Part shown: piece after piece, positions 11,702-22,708 of the stretch
How positions within the stretch are numbered: position 1 is the first letter of the stretch
Layout of the letters: every line of letters starts with the position of its first letter
Assembly: GCA_025094145.1 (NCBI GenBank)
Contig: JALLLS010000045.1
Span: forward strand, 219,602-283,601
Direction: 5' to 3'
Length of the DNA: 64,000 bases
Source: Spinellus fusiger
Lineage: Eukaryota; Mucoromycota; Mucoromycetes; Mucorales; Phycomycetaceae
Program-made: the position numbers and the translations under genes
Notes under the pieces: model-generated
Database searches by the model: none
What the model was told of the DNA's origin: nothing
What the model saw: only the letters and a program-made list of their open reading frames with translations

Positions 11702-12565
11702 ATGTCTCCAGGTACAAAAAAGAAAGTAAGCATAAACTAAATCCTTTATCTCTCTGAATCTAGCCAATAACAAAGGTACCACAAGGCCCATCTGCACCTC
11801 AGAAGCAGGGCCTGCCAAAGAGTATTCACCATTTTTATCATGAACAAATAAACTAACTCTTTTTTATATCATTCCACCTTGAGGCCTTTTTTTTTCCCTT
11901 CTTTCTTTTGCATGCAGGAAAAAGAAAATCTTATGAACCAACCACACAAACGCATGGCACACATGAGCAAATAAATAAATAAATAAATAAATAATAAATA
12001 AAAACATGGCTTGATGGACACAGACCCTGATTGGTCAAAAAGACTACACCAATGACACGTTTTCTATTTATTTATCTTACCATCTAGAGGTGTAACCAAT
12101 GAAGAGAAAGAAAGGGTCCAAAGGAGCTCAAAGGAAAGTTGCCTTGTATCATCACACACATCAGCAAAGGAGTCCAACACACAATCCTTATCGGAGTTGA
12201 GGAACCCACTTCCGTGGAGCTACAATGGCAGGCAAAGATAGAGTGTAGAAGAGAACCACTGGCTCTGTTGAACACATTCAAGAGAGGCATAAGAAAGGTG
12301 GGGACAAATAAGTAAACTTTCTGACTTAATAATAGTCTTGATAATAGTCTTGATAATAAGATGTGTTGGCTAAAATACCTTTCTTGGTAAGATGTCTGTC
12401 TTGCACTGACAAGGATGAGAACATGTAGAGTAGCACACACGTCATACAGCACTACACTGCACTACACTATATTATACTACACTAGACTATACTTGAGAGT
12501 GCCTTTTCTTCTACAGACTGAGGAGTTGGAGCCAAGGCCATAACGTCTTTTTCATACTCTTTCTG
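11702..12565 (+). CDS. Possible multi-exon hypothetical gene
   Basis: The tract is less AT-rich than its surroundings and has plausible splice signals. Exon 1 (11702-11725) reads MSPGTKKK and ends at GTAAGC. Exon 2 (11764-11821) follows a CTAG acceptor. A longer coding-like exon of about 70 codons runs to a GTAAAC donor near 12,322, with LPCIITHISKGVQHTILIGV as its most protein-like segment. A short last exon follows a TTCTTCTACAG acceptor at about 12,514 and stops near 12,565. The acceptor of the long exon is weak, so the model may be wrong. No family was recognised. If real, the product is a basic protein of about 115 residues. Confidence 0.3.
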
Positions 12566-14223
12566 AAATGATAGTAAGGAAGCCCAGTGTGGATTCAATA
12601 AGTGTTTGGAGATGGTGTTTTATTGCCTACTGCCTCTACACATCACAGACCAAGCCAAAGTTGGATACGTCTGACTCTATCTCACCGAGTTATCCTATAA
12701 AAAAAAGAAAAAGAAAAAAAAACTCCGTTTGGCAAATAGAGCTGCCCATGGGCAAAAACAGGTGGTGTTTGGTTCTCCGCTGTCATTATTACCATGTACA
12801 GGCTTTTCACCTAGAATTAGACAGTTCAGAAGATTAAATTAGATTATTTGAAATCACAATGTTTAGTTTTACTAAAAATATAACCCAAAATGAGGTGTGA
12901 ATGAGATCAGCCTAAAAGGGCAATAGTGTATTCTTATTATAGATGTACTTGCCCTATTCTATAGTCATTCTAATATTGACAGTGCTTAGTTGAATACAAT
13001 GCATTGATAAACTTCCTGTATGCAAGGATACACATCCAAGGCCATCTTTCATAAAAGCTATGTTATTCAATGACATGGCATCAACGTACAAACTTATCTT
13101 CTTAGCATGTCTACTGATACTGATACTGATACTGATACTGATACTGATACTAAATACTAAATACTAAATACTAAATACTAAATACTAAATACTAAATACT
13201 AAATACTTAATACTGATGTATTCTCTCTTTGTCTATTGGATACAAGAAAAAAGATGTACAAGTGAGCAACCCATTCAGCATTTGCAACTGACAAAGATGA
13301 CTTGATGTTATTGTTGTCATAGCAACAGATAGTGTTGTTACTTTTATATCCCAGAAATCTTTAGGTGTGTATACCAAAACACTCCTTTTGTCTCAGTGAT
13401 TGCTATAGAACCTACTGCACATAGCATAAACAAGAAAGAAAGAAAAACATCTACTGATCATTCACACAGCATTATGGCCCACGTCAACAGTAGAACGAGA
13501 CATTTTAATTTCACTGTTGACATTTGTTTACAAACTATAGACGATCGTCTTATTATAATCTCAAACTGTCCAATTTAATTATTTAAACTATCCAATTTTA
13601 GGTTAAAAGCCTGTCTCTTATTTCTTCATTCAGGATCTTGTCTTTATGTATTTGGCAGAGACAAATGACATTTGCTGAGTGGGGAATTGATTTATTGAGA
13701 GTGGGATTGAAATAATAAATGACTAACAGAATAAGGAAGGTGAGAGGAGGAGGCATGAATTGATAGTCTGTCATTAGTGACCATGAAAAAAGGGAAAAGG
13801 GGATGGAGTTTCATTTCTTTGGGTAACATTTCATTTGTCCAAAGTACTAATATTTGTTTGTTTTGGAATAATTTAATAGGGTTTCATAGAGTGAGTGTAT
13901 TATTTGTGATTTTGAGTATGATTTTGAATGTGGATTTGGATGAAAAGTCTAAATAAATATCTAAAAGTCTAAATGTGATTCTGAATCAATGTCTGAATCA
14001 ATGTCTGAATGCGATTCTAAATATGATATGCCATGCTATGCTATGCTATACACAGGTATTTACATCAATGTACAAAGCTACAAGATTCCTCCACCATTGC
14101 CAATGTCTTGATGCCTTGTTTTTTTTGGCCCACCTTTGTCTCATTGCTTGCTGACGATGAAAATAGAGATTGAATGGGATTGTCTTTTTTGTTTTGTTTT
14201 TCGCCTTTTTGCCTGTCTTGAAT
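12566..14223. other. Intergenic DNA with compound microsatellite
   Basis: No gene is supported. A hexamer array (CTGATA)n at about 13,105-13,150 passes directly into a heptamer array (CTAAATA)n up to about 13,207. A short relative of dispersed repeat C lies at 13,335-13,385. The 89- and 60-codon plus-strand frames show no features. Confidence 0.6.
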
Positions 14224-14856
14224 TTAGCAGTCCAAAGCGTCTTCGATCAGATCCATTTCCAGGGATTTTCCATGCATTGCTAGGAAATCACGAATTGCCT
14301 CTCCATTGACGAACAGATCGTACTTGATAAGACCAAGGAAGCTGCGTTCCATATAGTTCACATCTTTGGAGGAATAAACACAATCAACCATCTCCGCCAT
14401 GGCCTGACTTGTAAGACTGGATCCTGTCTCTGATAAGAACTTGGAGGCAGTGAGAATGGCAGCCAGGAAGAGACGGTAGGGCGTGTCCATGTCGCCTCGT
14501 GCGTGACGTGGCAGACTGGTCTTGAGGCGCTGAAGGTAGATAAGCGACACTAGACACACACAGGGAGGCAGTTGGGAGCGCTCAAACACAGTGGCAATGA
14601 ATTCATCCAGGGGAGGGAGGTGGCGTGGATGCAGAATAGGCGTCAGTCTTTGTTTTTGGGTGCAGGGGAGAAGTGATGTGGCTGTATTCGTGGTGAATGC
14701 TAACATACGAGTGAGTATCCTAGCAACATTGTGTGTGCACTTACATAGCAAGGCTTCGGGACTTCGGGAGTAGACTGTGGTATAGATAGGCACCATCGAG
14801 TGAAGGAAAGGCACTGCAGGTAAAAGATACGAACGCATGGAGAAATTAAATAACAA
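14224..14856 (-). CDS. Pcl-type (PHO85-class) cyclin
   Basis: A single exon codes for 210 residues. The cyclin box covers about residues 50-195: a helix starting at CTHNVARILTRM, then SQLPPCVCLVSLIYLQRLK, TPYRLFLAAILTASKFLSE, and SSKDVNYMERSFLGLIKYDLFVN. This order and the spacing of the helices are those of fungal Pcl1/Pcl2-type cyclins, which activate the Cdk5-like kinase Pho85 in cell-cycle and polarity control. The protein is short, with little outside the cyclin box, as is usual for the group. The start at 14856 is the first ATG; the second in-frame ATG is at codon 7. There is a GT-rich region 5' of it and no intron. Confidence 0.85.
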   Translation of the reverse strand: MLFNFSMRSYLLPAVPFLHSMVPIYTTVYSRSPEALLCKCTHNVARILTRMLAFTTNTATSLLPCTQKQRLTPILHPRHLPPLDEFIATVFERSQLPPCVCLVSLIYLQRLKTSLPRHARGDMDTPYRLFLAAILTASKFLSETGSSLTSQAMAEMVDCVYSSKDVNYMERSFLGLIKYDLFVNGEAIRDFLAMHGKSLEMDLIEDALDC

Positions 14857-15305
14857 AAAAAAATAGAGGCGGAGGTTGAGTTTTAAACAATGAAATAAGA
14901 GAGGAGAAAGGCCGTCTCCATGGGCAACGTCTAGCCTTGTTCATTTTCCCCACCAATCAGCGTGTCTTCCGTTTACCAGGATTATCATATTATGTGTCCT
15001 GTGTCCTATCTATGTTTTCTTCATTTCTTCATTTCTTCATTTCTTTCTTTTTCTTCATTTCTTCATTTCTTTCTTTTTGCTTTTTGGACAAGTACAGCTG
15101 ACATTTGCCTTATTTATTTACAAGGGAGAAATGAGATAATAAGAGAAAGAGAGGGGAGGTTGTATAAAAAGCACCAGCAGACAAGACAAGAATCCCACAC
15201 TAGACACATCCACACCGGACCACCGGAGAAGCCTAGAAAAAAGAAAGACAGGACACACCAGGCTCACCCCCAGGGAATGGTCTAGAGTAGAGTATGGTGT
15301 GACTG
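14857..15305. other. Pcl 5' region with TTCTTCAT-type repeats
   Basis: This lies between the cyclin start and the ISU1 stop. It contains a pyrimidine-rich tandem run of TTCTTCAT/TTCTTT units at about 15,018-15,080. The 107-codon frame across it is low complexity and not believed. Confidence 0.5.
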
Positions 15306-15874
15306 TTACTCGGTGACATTTCTATTGCCTCTCTTGGTCTGGTAATCCTTAATAGCTGACTTGATGGCATCTTCAGCCAGCACTATCAACACCACCGCCC
15401 ACAGGTCAATAACACGTCCCACTGCCCTTGTTCTGATGCTTACTTGAACAGTGCAGCTTCACAGGAGGAAGACACAATTCCTTGGCAATCTCTGTGTTTC
15501 TGATATTGCCTGCCTGTTCCAATGTCATTCCCATAACACGTTCTGTCATGAAACTGCTAGAGGCAATAGCAGAGCCACAGCCAAATGTCTTGAACTTGAC
15601 ATCGACAATCTTCCCTGTGATATCGTCCACTTTGATTTGTAGCTTCATTACGTCACCACAGGCAGGTGCACCCACAAGACCCGTTCCAACATTAGGGTCT
15701 GTTTTGGGAAAGGAGCCCACATTACGAGGTCGTTCATAGTGGTCAATCACCTGATACTATAAGTAGTGGCTCTATACACTAAAGTACCTTTTCATGGTAG
15801 AAACGAGCAGTCACAAGAGAGGAGCGAGTGAGCTGTTGAGAAGGGCGAAGGGTGGTCAAAGCAGTACGCAGCAT
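15306..15874 (-). CDS. ISU1: Iron-sulfur cluster scaffold protein Isu1/IscU
   Basis: Three exons (15874-15788, 15750-15444, 15382-15306) join exactly to 156 residues. Residues 1-29 form a basic, hydroxylated mitochondrial presequence ending FYHEK. The mature part opens with IDHYERPRNVGSF. The three cluster-ligand cysteines are C60 (ACGD, with D62), C87 (FGCGSA) and C130 (LHCS, with H129). LPPVK at 123-127 is the Hsp70-binding site of the family. The product is the matrix scaffold on which Nfs1 and frataxin build the [2Fe-2S] cluster. The second intron splits the codon of the Met in CSMLAEDA. The intron sizes are 37 and 61 nt. The last residues (NRNVTE) extend a little beyond the usual QTKRG-type end. 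Confidence 0.97.
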
Positions 15875-15885
15875 ATGGAAATGTG

Positions 15886-16035
15886 TGTGTGTGTGAGAGA
15901 GAGAGAGACAAAATTAAAAAAAAGAAAAATAAATAAAAACAAGGGGGAAAAAAGAAAAAAAAAAAGAAAAAGCAGACATGTCTTTTTCTCTTTCTCTCTC
16001 CTTCTCTCTCTTTCTCTCTCTTTCTATTGGATAGA
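15886..16035. repeat. Polypurine/polypyrimidine tract upstream of ISU1
   Basis: Directly 5' of the ISU1 start, a (TG)n(GA)n run and about 80 bases of almost pure purine are followed by about 55 bases of almost pure pyrimidine. The two halves are partly complementary. This is probably promoter-region low complexity; any regulatory role is a guess. Confidence 0.5.
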
Positions 16036-16219
16036 ATGGCATTTCTGACCACTGCCAAGTCATCTTCTCACTCTCTTCACCTGACCTTCTCTCTTATGGC
16101 GTCAGTGTCTTTGTATTAGAAGGAACAAAGGAAAAGAACTAGAAACACACAGTCACACACAGTCCATGCTAATTGTAATGGTTCACACTTCGGACTTGGC
16201 ATCTGCAGAGGAAACTCCG

Positions 16220-16850
16220 TTGGATCACGGGACTGACATCTACACACCAGGAGAATTTTCTGGCTTTTAAGCGGTGATATCTCCCTCCTTTTACGTCTAA
16301 TATTTTTTGCCTTTTATTGGTCGGTGTTTTAAAATCAAAGGTTTGTAAGTATCTAAATAAATATTTCCTTTTGTAGTATATCTCACTATCAAATTGTATT
16401 ATCAATAAAATATATTGTTTATGGATAAAGTTGTTTATTGTAATAGTATAGATAATACTATAGTATGACTATAACTAATGCCTAAGTACATTCCCTCATA
16501 GCAATAGAATCTATACCCTAAAAGACTTGTGCTTTGTCTTTGGGAGATGGATAAATATGTTCAGGAGTATACCCTAGACACCATTGACGGTATAGAAGGA
16601 AGAAGACCACCTAAGGCTGACTTGAAAGGAGTCTTTGCTTGCCTAATAATAATACAGTGAGTATCTTGTGGATTACAATGAACTCAGGCCCAGAGGAAGA
16701 CACTACTTACCTTTTTATCACTAGAATGGCTTTTGGTAGCGTCTATCACCTTCTATTGTTTCTCTTTGTTAATAATGGCACATTACCTTGCTCAGTTATG
16801 CTCATCTTGACAAGTACTTGAGTGTTAAGTTGTATGTGCAGTGTGGGAAA
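16220..16850 (-). repeat. Dispersed repeat D, copy 2
   Basis: This is the inverted counterpart of 4,680-5,340. On the minus strand it carries the same order of landmarks: the GCACATACAACTTA segment near 16,830, ATGAGCATAACTGAGCAAG, KKVSSVF, and ILDVKGGRYHRLKARK near 16,290. A 78-codon open frame (16,405-16,169) covers its last part. It contains stops elsewhere. Confidence 0.6.
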
Positions 16851-17289
16851 TAACAAAAGGAGGGGAATATCAAAACAAATAATTTTTCTTTCTCTATTCT
16901 AGTGACATATACACTAGCTTCCACTTATAAAATTCACAAGTTAAAATTCACAATTCAAACAATTCACACAATTCACACCCTACTTGCCTTGAGCCTAAAG
17001 CCTAGTATTAGAAACAATACTTTGTAATCATTAAGCACCACTGTTAATACCAGTTACAATAATATAGTTACTGAAGTGATTATGAATATTGAGTCAATGA
17101 ATAAATACACTGTTCTCAATGTAAGTGACATTGGTTCTATTTTATGGACAATGACCACTAGAATTAATTCCGTGTGTGTCTTATAATAAATATCTTTCTT
17201 AAGCAGTGTCATACTGCAAATACTGTGGGCCTAAGGATAACACATTATGTTAAACAATAAATTCAGTGACTGAGTTGTAATATTAAGTG

Positions 17290-17500
17290 GATTCTTGTTC
17301 TATTTCTTGTCTTTACAGCCAATTCTATACTTTTTAATTACAAAGTCAGTAGCTATTGCTAAAACAGGCAGGCAGAGTTTGAAATAGCTCATTTAGACAG
17401 CGAAAAAGTATTTTTAAACACATTAGCCAATCATAAGAATATTGCAATTTCATTCTCAAGATATTTCTTTTTATATCCTAAAGATCTCCTGGTGTGTAGA
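17290..17500 (-). repeat. Dispersed repeat C, copy 2
   Basis: On the minus strand this is a counterpart of 3,185-3,420, with the EFEI.HLDSEK.FL block, but it runs in the opposite orientation. Its end (TCTCCTGGTGTGTAGATG near 17,497, plus strand) is also shared with the end of repeat D copy 2, so C and D may be parts of one longer ancestral element. Confidence 0.5.
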
Positions 17501-18036
17501 TGAAGAGTGTTGAGAAGTAGACTATGATAGATAGAAAGCCAATAATTCATAGAGGGACAACTTACTAGTAGATCCATAGCAAACAACTAGTGTAAATAAT
17601 AGATACTCCAAACATGATAAAAAAGTATCTTCTATTCTACTACCAAGGCTGTGACTAGTACCCATTCCTATTTCTATTATTCTATGTCCTGAGCATTGCA
17701 CTAATAAAATCTAGTTTTCATGTTCTTCTTCTCTCACTCCTCCTCCTCCCTCATGTCCTTGAGAGAGAAAGAGAAGAGGAATGGGAATGTGTGTGGAATG
17801 TCCTCTCTTCAATGACTCCGACACAAGGGAGAGAGAGAGAGAGAGAGAAAAAGAGCTCCGTGACACATAGCCATCCAATCAATGGACAAGAAACCCCATT
17901 CACCTGCCTTCCTTTTTTATTTTTATTTTTTCCTTCTTCTCGGACCCTCCCTCCATCACCATGATGGGCGGTGTTAGTGTGACGTATGTTTACTTTTTAG
18001 ACGCGTGCAAAATAAAATCTATTCCTTGTTCTTGTC
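17501..18036. promoter_or_regulatory. NDC1 upstream region
   Basis: This stretch becomes GC-richer towards the gene and holds purine-rich runs at about 17,760-17,850. It has a TGACGTA element at 17,980-17,986, 51 bases before the NDC1 start. The same ACGTCA core recurs before several other genes in this window. Confidence 0.35.
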
Positions 18037-20500
18037 ATGCCACTTGCCACACACTCCCCACCCTTGGCACAAGACACCCGCCACAGTCCAGGCACCCGCC
18101 ATGACAGCCTCTTCACCCACACCCTGCCACTCTGCCCGTCCTACCGCGACACCTTTTACCACCACCTGCTGCGTCGTGCTCATGTCGCTCTGCTGTGTCT
18201 GTACGGCGTGTGTCTGCTGGTAGCTGTCCTCTACCAAGTGCGACTTGTTTTTGGCTGGGGTAGGTGTGTTTCCCATGACGCTGCGTGTTGATTCATAGCG
18301 TAGAGGCCATCGCAGTTGTCTCATGGAAAACACTGAGGTTCTCTCAGATCCTCTTTCTGTGTGTTCTTCCACTGTTTGTTGCCCGCTTCCTGACCACCAC
18401 AGGCAAGTTCTACATCTACAGTGTGTTCATGCAAACTCATAAAGAGTGTCCACAGTGCACCAGCCAAAGTTCTCTAGTGCCACTGCTCATCTGCTGTTGC
18501 TGATCACAGCGCCAGACACTTGGATTGTGACTGGATTGTATGTGACTTGTGCAAGTTGTATTCTTTACTACTACTTGGGCCATGTTCTCGGAGATACCTA
18601 CACCCACCCTCTGTTTGTGTATCCTTATGGGTAAGTCGATGCTTTCTTTTGAGGAGGAGGAAGAGAAGGAGGAGGGAGTTTGTTCATGGAGGAAAATGCA
18701 CAGACTCAATAAGAAAGAACAAAACCAAAATACTACAGCCATCATGAAGGAGTACGTCAATTGAACCAAGAGGCTATCTTTGTGGCCTTGTATGGAGTGG
18801 CCTTGGGAGTGTGTTTCTCATTCAAGTGTCTCTGTGAAAAGCGTTCATTGATTCAATTCTATCCATCAAAGGTAAATCCATAAGCACAAGAGAGAAAAGA
18901 AATAAGAAAGAGGAGAATGCATAGATGTTAAAGAAAAAAGACATTGCTTGTTGGGTGGTGGGGGATTACATAGGAAAACAAATATGTTGCAATGGGAACA
19001 GGTCTTATTGAGGCAGGGTTGGCTGGATTTCATCTGGCCAAGCGTGTATTTTTGTATTGCTATGGTGTCCACTTTGTATTGAATGACACTCTCTACTACT
19101 ACATTGCTGAATTCTTTGGCATGTATGCGCGGTAAGTTAGTTTCTTGTCCTTTAGCATGAGCAGCCACAGTGTCATTGGTGTTCTCTTGCTGACCTCTTT
19201 TCTCTCTCTCTCTCTTTTAGTATTCTCGATGCTCCTATCAATGGATTCCGATGGTATGATGTGTACCTGATGGGCCGTATGCTGATGGGTGGAGCCATGA
19301 CAGTGGCCTTGTGGGAGATGTCGGACACAATCTACAAGACATGCTTTGAGACAGTAAGTGGCCTTGAGGAAGTGGCCTTGGATTGACGCTCTTTTGACTA
19401 GATTGAACCCCTATCAGAGCCCTACGCCAATGCATTCGAATGTCTTTTGTCAGGCATGAAGGAAAAGGACCCTTTGGTACAGGTAAAAAGGAGACTCCCT
19501 CTGCAGATGTTTTTTTAAAATGAAAGGTCATGGCGTATGCTGAACTGGCACGGCGCATCAGTAAAAGCCCAGAGCGTCGCCAACACCTGTTTGCTACTGT
19601 GGGTCAGAATGGCCTAGAGGATTCTGCATGGCGCCAACTGTCGACTGAATGCATCCACACACTCACCACCTACCTCAACACATTGACGAAGGGTGTCCCA
19701 AGCACTCTAGGTAGGAAGAAAGAGAAAAAAAAGTAAGAAAGCAAGAAAGTAACCTGCCCGAGTGTAGATCCTGTCCTGCCTCCCCGTCCTCTCTTGCCGG
19801 ATCCTGTGCAGCGCATCCAACTCCTCACCAAGAACATCACAGCAGCCCCCCTGTCAGAGTCAGTGTACTTGGATGACCGTTCCTGCCAGATCTTCACAAA
19901 GGTCACACACTTGGCAACAGGCCCCTCCCTCCCTCCCAGCGACGTGTCTGACAAGGCACAGAAGCTCCTCCTCTACAGTGCAGACCGCCTCGTGTCTCAG
20001 CTCATGCAGAGTGTCGTCCACAGGGTCCAGCACTGGCCATGGATCCACCGATGGAACACAGCGTCCATTCAACCACAGCACAGAGCAGCCTATGGCCATG
20101 GCTATGTTCTGTTGTTTGCGATTGAGTCTCTTGGCAGTCTCCTGGCAGCCTCACGGGAAGAAGACACGTATGGCTATGTGCAAAAGGACATTGAGAAGGT
20201 TCTGAATGTCCTAGTGGCTGTGTTGGCAGCAACAGAAGCAGCGGAGGAATCCAATGAGCTCGAATTTCTTGTAGCAAGTAAGTGACGAGAGAAAAAGACC
20301 CTAAAGAGGGAGGGGGAGGAGGAGGAGGGGGCTGTGTCTACACTGCAACTCTACCACAGATCCACTGATACCCTTGGTGGCTAGGCTTGAAGCAGGCCAT
20401 CTATACCCTCCGTGTGACTTTTAGTGACTGTCTTGAGGACATAAGAATCGAGCGAAAGAACGCCTCGCATTGGAAACGCTTCCTGGACTACACACATTGA
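18037..20500 (+). CDS. NDC1: Nuclear pore transmembrane nucleoporin Ndc1
   Basis: Ten exons join in phase to 612 residues: 18037-18263, 18299-18420, 18456-18630, 18739-18871, 18974-19131, 19221-19353, 19402-19482, 19527-19710, 19768-20277 and 20385-20500. The N-terminal 250 residues hold several hydrophobic segments, such as HVALLCLYGVCLLVAVLYQV, ILFLCVLPLFVARFL, and segments around LLLLITAPDTWIVTG and VALYGVALGVCF. The soluble C-terminal half ends in HGYVLLFAIESLGSLL and LKQAIYTLRVTFSDCLEDI, which are typical of the Ndc1/Nup family. The protein anchors pore complexes and, in fungi, spindle pole bodies in the nuclear envelope. Two donors are GTGTGT rather than GTAAGT. The start is the first ATG giving the family-like RDTFYHHLLRR segment. 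Confidence 0.9.
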
Positions 20501-20686
20501 GCATTTGTCTTGTAAATAAAATGGAGTGTCTTTTTTTTTATTATATATTTTTATTATATATATTTTTATTATATATATTTTTATTATATTATTATATATT
20601 ATTATATATTATATCTACGTAGTCTGAGATTGAATTGCATCCTCTCCCTTTCTTTCCTCTATTTTTGCAGTGTTGCTATTTCTTCC
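20501..20686. other. Short AT-rich NDC1-SEC12 spacer
   Basis: A TATATATTTTTATTA-type tandem run lies at about 20,530-20,620, just after the NDC1 stop. It probably holds the NDC1 polyadenylation region and the SEC12 promoter. Confidence 0.6.
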
Positions 20687-22319
20687 ATGATCGACTGCCC
20701 TACGTTTACAGTGACGATTGGTATTCCTGTGTTTGGTGTTGGGTTCACTAGTAGAAACCAGTTGGTGGTGGGGGGTGGAGGTGGAGAGAGCCGTTCTGGT
20801 GTGAAGAACCGACTGGTAAAAAATAAAATTGAAATTAAGAAAGAAAGAAAGAAAAAGAAAGAAACACACTCATGAGGCATAAGAAAGAACTCATGACAAG
20901 GAGGGTAGATATGCTACAATGTGGATGCACGTCGTAAAGATCTCGAGGAAGAGGCGGCGTATGAGCTGTCTGTCAATGAAGATGCGCCCATGTGTCTGGC
21001 TGCTCATCCTAGTGTAAGCAAGGAGTGTGTTTCTGTTGATGAGGTGCTTATTCTATGCATGTGTCCTAGGCATTGGATATTGTAGCAGGCATCAACACAT
21101 CCAGAAAGATGATTCTTGAAGGAGACAACCAGCACTGCAGAATGTTCACTCTTCTGGACACAGAGTCAGTGTCTCTTGTTGCTGTTGCTGTTGTTGTGGA
21201 ATATTAACAGAGACAATTCTAGGATCAAAGACACCCGCACTGTACAAATCCTCAAGAGTAAGAAGACCGATGACTATCAGGTAAAGACTAGGGAAGAACA
21301 GGGAAGAACAGGGACAGGGGGTTGCATTCTCCCCTACTCAACAGACCCTATCAGACAGTAGCAAGATTTAGTGAGGATGGCACGGTGGTTGTTGGAGCCA
21401 CCACTGACGGCCATGTCCAGGTCTTCAAATACCCTACATTGGCCCCTCATTCTCCTGTGGTGTCTCTGGGGGAAGAAGTGGTGGATGCGGATATTGGACT
21501 GGAGAATGACCGACTGGTGTGTGTTCTGAGTGACAGTATTAAGCTGGTGTCCCTGCGTGGTAAGAATTCAGGCCAAGTGTTGCAGACCTGTCCTGCCAGT
21601 GTGCTGTACAAGAAGTGCAAGGTGGAGTTGCGTGCCTACAGGTAAAAGGACATGCATAAGAATAAGAGAATAAGAAAGAAAGAGGACACTGACATGAACA
21701 AGGTATGGACGTGGGATTACAAAGGAGCATGGCTTCCTGGTGGCCAATCGAGTGGACAAGCCTTCTGGATTTGTCTTGTGCTTGAATGCCCATACAATGG
21801 AGGTGGTTCGCGTGGTCAAGGTGACAAACAAGCCCATCACTGCTGTCTGTATAAGGTATGTGTGTGTGTGTGTGTGGTCTATCAGCAGCGGATCCAATGT
21901 CTTCTTTCTTTCTATAGTCCTGATGGAGCCATGCTTGCTGTGGCTGCCTCTGATCTTAGTATCCATATTCTTGATGCTTCCACCTTGAAGGTAAAAGACA
22001 CTAGGAAGATTCATAGTGCTTATCCTGTGCATAGAGCCTTTTCTATGTTAAGAATGCCCACAGCTTCTCCATTACCTGTCTTGCCATTAGTCCTGACCGA
22101 CGTACATTGGCCAGTGGGTCTGCAGACACCACTTGTCGTATCATCACGCTTCCTCTTCAATTCCCTGCTAGTAAGTCAAAGGATTCTGTTCTCTGCTGCC
22201 CTATAACTCACACCCACACTGCAACAGGTACTCTGAATCCCTTCCATACTCTTCTCCTGGCACTCTTTGTGGCTGGTGTTTTGTTATGGATTACTACCTT
22301 TTTCCACCAAGAGATATAA
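20687..22319 (+). CDS. SEC12: Sec12-type guanine nucleotide exchange factor for Sar1
   Basis: Nine exons join in phase to 369 residues: 20687-20815, 20909-21013, 21070-21164, 21223-21280, 21355-21641, 21703-21855, 21918-21990, 22053-22170 and 22228-22319. The protein opens with a WD40-type strand, PVFGVGFTSRNQLVV, followed by a run of five glycines (residues 29-33). This glycine-rich loop is where Sec12 proteins hold the K-loop that contacts Sar1. WD-like repeats follow (ARFSEDGTVVVGATTDG, SPDGAMLAVAASD, SPDRRTLASGSADTTCRI). A single hydrophobic segment near residues 345-365 is the C-terminal ER membrane anchor. Sec12 (PREB in animals) starts COPII coat assembly. It lies 186 bases after NDC1 on the same strand. 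Confidence 0.9.
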
Positions 22320-22708
22320 TAAAGAGATGTATAATAACAAAGATGTATAATAAAGAGATGTATAATAAAGAGATGTATAATAACAAAGACAGAAAGAGGT
22401 GATTTGTTGCATTGGAACCCATCCTCCCTTTTGTACCCTCATCCATTCCATTCTATGGATTATGTCTTCCTCATGAATTCTTGTCTTTATCAAGACTCTT
22501 CTCCTTGTCCTCTTTTTGTTATACATTCTATTGGCCCCCACAGATCCATGGGTCTGTCTGACAAGGATCAGTAGTATCGGACACTGAAATATATATCGAT
22601 GCTTTTATCTGGGTCGATGAAAACAGGACTGCTTCTATGCAGTAGAGAAGAAGGAAAGAGGGCTCTTGCTCTTCTTTTTTTTTATCGCTCCTCCTTGTCT
22701 TACTCACT

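Noticed and set aside
12084..12452. 122-codon minus-strand frame
   Set aside because: The opposite strand has a more protein-like reading and splice signals; this one is rich in Leu/Ser/Phe without features.
19794..20285. Alternative plus- and minus-strand frames across the NDC1 exon 9 region
   Set aside because: Only the frame continuous with the neighbouring NDC1 exons carries the family's conserved segments.
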